Shown here: one piece after another, positions 5,812 to 5,840 of the stretch
Numbering within the stretch: position 1 is the first letter of the stretch
How the letters are laid out: each line of letters opens with the position of its first letter
The notes under the pieces: generated by a model
Database searches by the model: none
Told to the model about the DNA's origin: nothing
What the model saw: only the letters and a program-made list of their open reading frames with translations
Assembly (NCBI GenBank): GCA_041672385.1
Contig: JBAYZQ010000144.1
Location: 1 to 5,840, forward strand
Length of the DNA: 5,840 bases
Reading direction: 5' to 3'
Source: JBAYZQ01 sp041672385
GTDB taxonomy: Bacteria; Spirochaetota; Spirochaetia; Sphaerochaetales; Sphaerochaetaceae
Program-made: the position numbers and the translations under genes

Positions 5812-5827
5812 AGAAAGGCTTGCTTAC

Positions 5828-5835
5828 AAAAGGAG
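5828..5835 (+). promoter_or_regulatory. Ribosome binding site for a + strand gene starting just outside the window
   Basis: AAAAGGAG is followed by only five bases (TAACT) before the window ends. Its position implies a start codon at about 5841-5845 on the + strand. No coding sequence of that gene is visible. Confidence 0.5.
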
Positions 5836-5840
5836 TAACT

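Larger units (their letters stand above)
5464..5827. other. Non-coding, very AT-rich region with short repeats
   Basis: I see no gene here on either strand. It contains an exact 12-bp direct repeat (ACTTATGACATA), a 14-bp long-range hairpin (5665-5716) and three copies of AAGCCTT, two direct (5722 and 5763) and one inverted (5815). It probably serves as promoter and leader region for the gene entering beyond the right edge. Confidence 0.6.

Overview
The window is very AT-rich (roughly 30% GC by eye). It looks like chromosome from an anaerobic, low-GC bacterium with an outer-membrane-type envelope. A spirochaete related to Treponema is my best guess. It rests on the gene set: electron-bifurcating NfnAB, a PtsN-type EIIA, and a small exported Ser/Thr-rich protein with a plain signal peptide and no Gram-positive anchor. 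This is inference; no single marker proves it. No mobile element, CRISPR array or phage gene is visible.

Left part (1-1231, + strand): the 3' part of a dprA/smf gene, interrupted by an in-frame TAA and worn at several conserved positions, followed by a complete 5-formyltetrahydrofolate cyclo-ligase gene. The latter has a TATAAT box almost touching its ATG and no Shine-Dalgarno sequence, so it may be leaderless.

Centre (1217-4112, - strand): a three-gene operon, nfnA - nfnB - ptsN-like EIIA, with gaps of 1 and 8 bp. It is driven by a good sigma-70 promoter (TTGACG-N18-TATAGT) at 4083-4112. NfnAB would exchange electrons between NADH, reduced ferredoxin and NADP; the EIIA protein is a phosphocarrier or regulator. 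The operon converges on the cyclo-ligase gene with a 15-bp overlap. Its only visible terminator (1061-1092) lies inside that gene, on the opposite strand.

Right part (4113-5840): about 420 bp of non-coding AT-rich DNA, then an initiator tRNA-fMet (4575-4647, +) with its own TTGACA-N17-TAGACT promoter and two successive hairpins followed by T-runs. A bidirectional terminator (4815-4850) separates it from a small exported protein gene on the - strand (4880-5380), which has a near-consensus promoter (TTGACA-N17-TATGAT). The last ~370 bp are non-coding, carry short repeats and a long-range hairpin, and end in a ribosome binding site for a + strand gene that probably starts just beyond the window.

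No clearly new multi-gene system is visible. The best leads are the terminator embedded antisense in a coding region, the redox/PTS operon, the broken dprA, the possible leaderless start, the odd T-loop of tRNA-fMet, and the uncharacterised exported protein.
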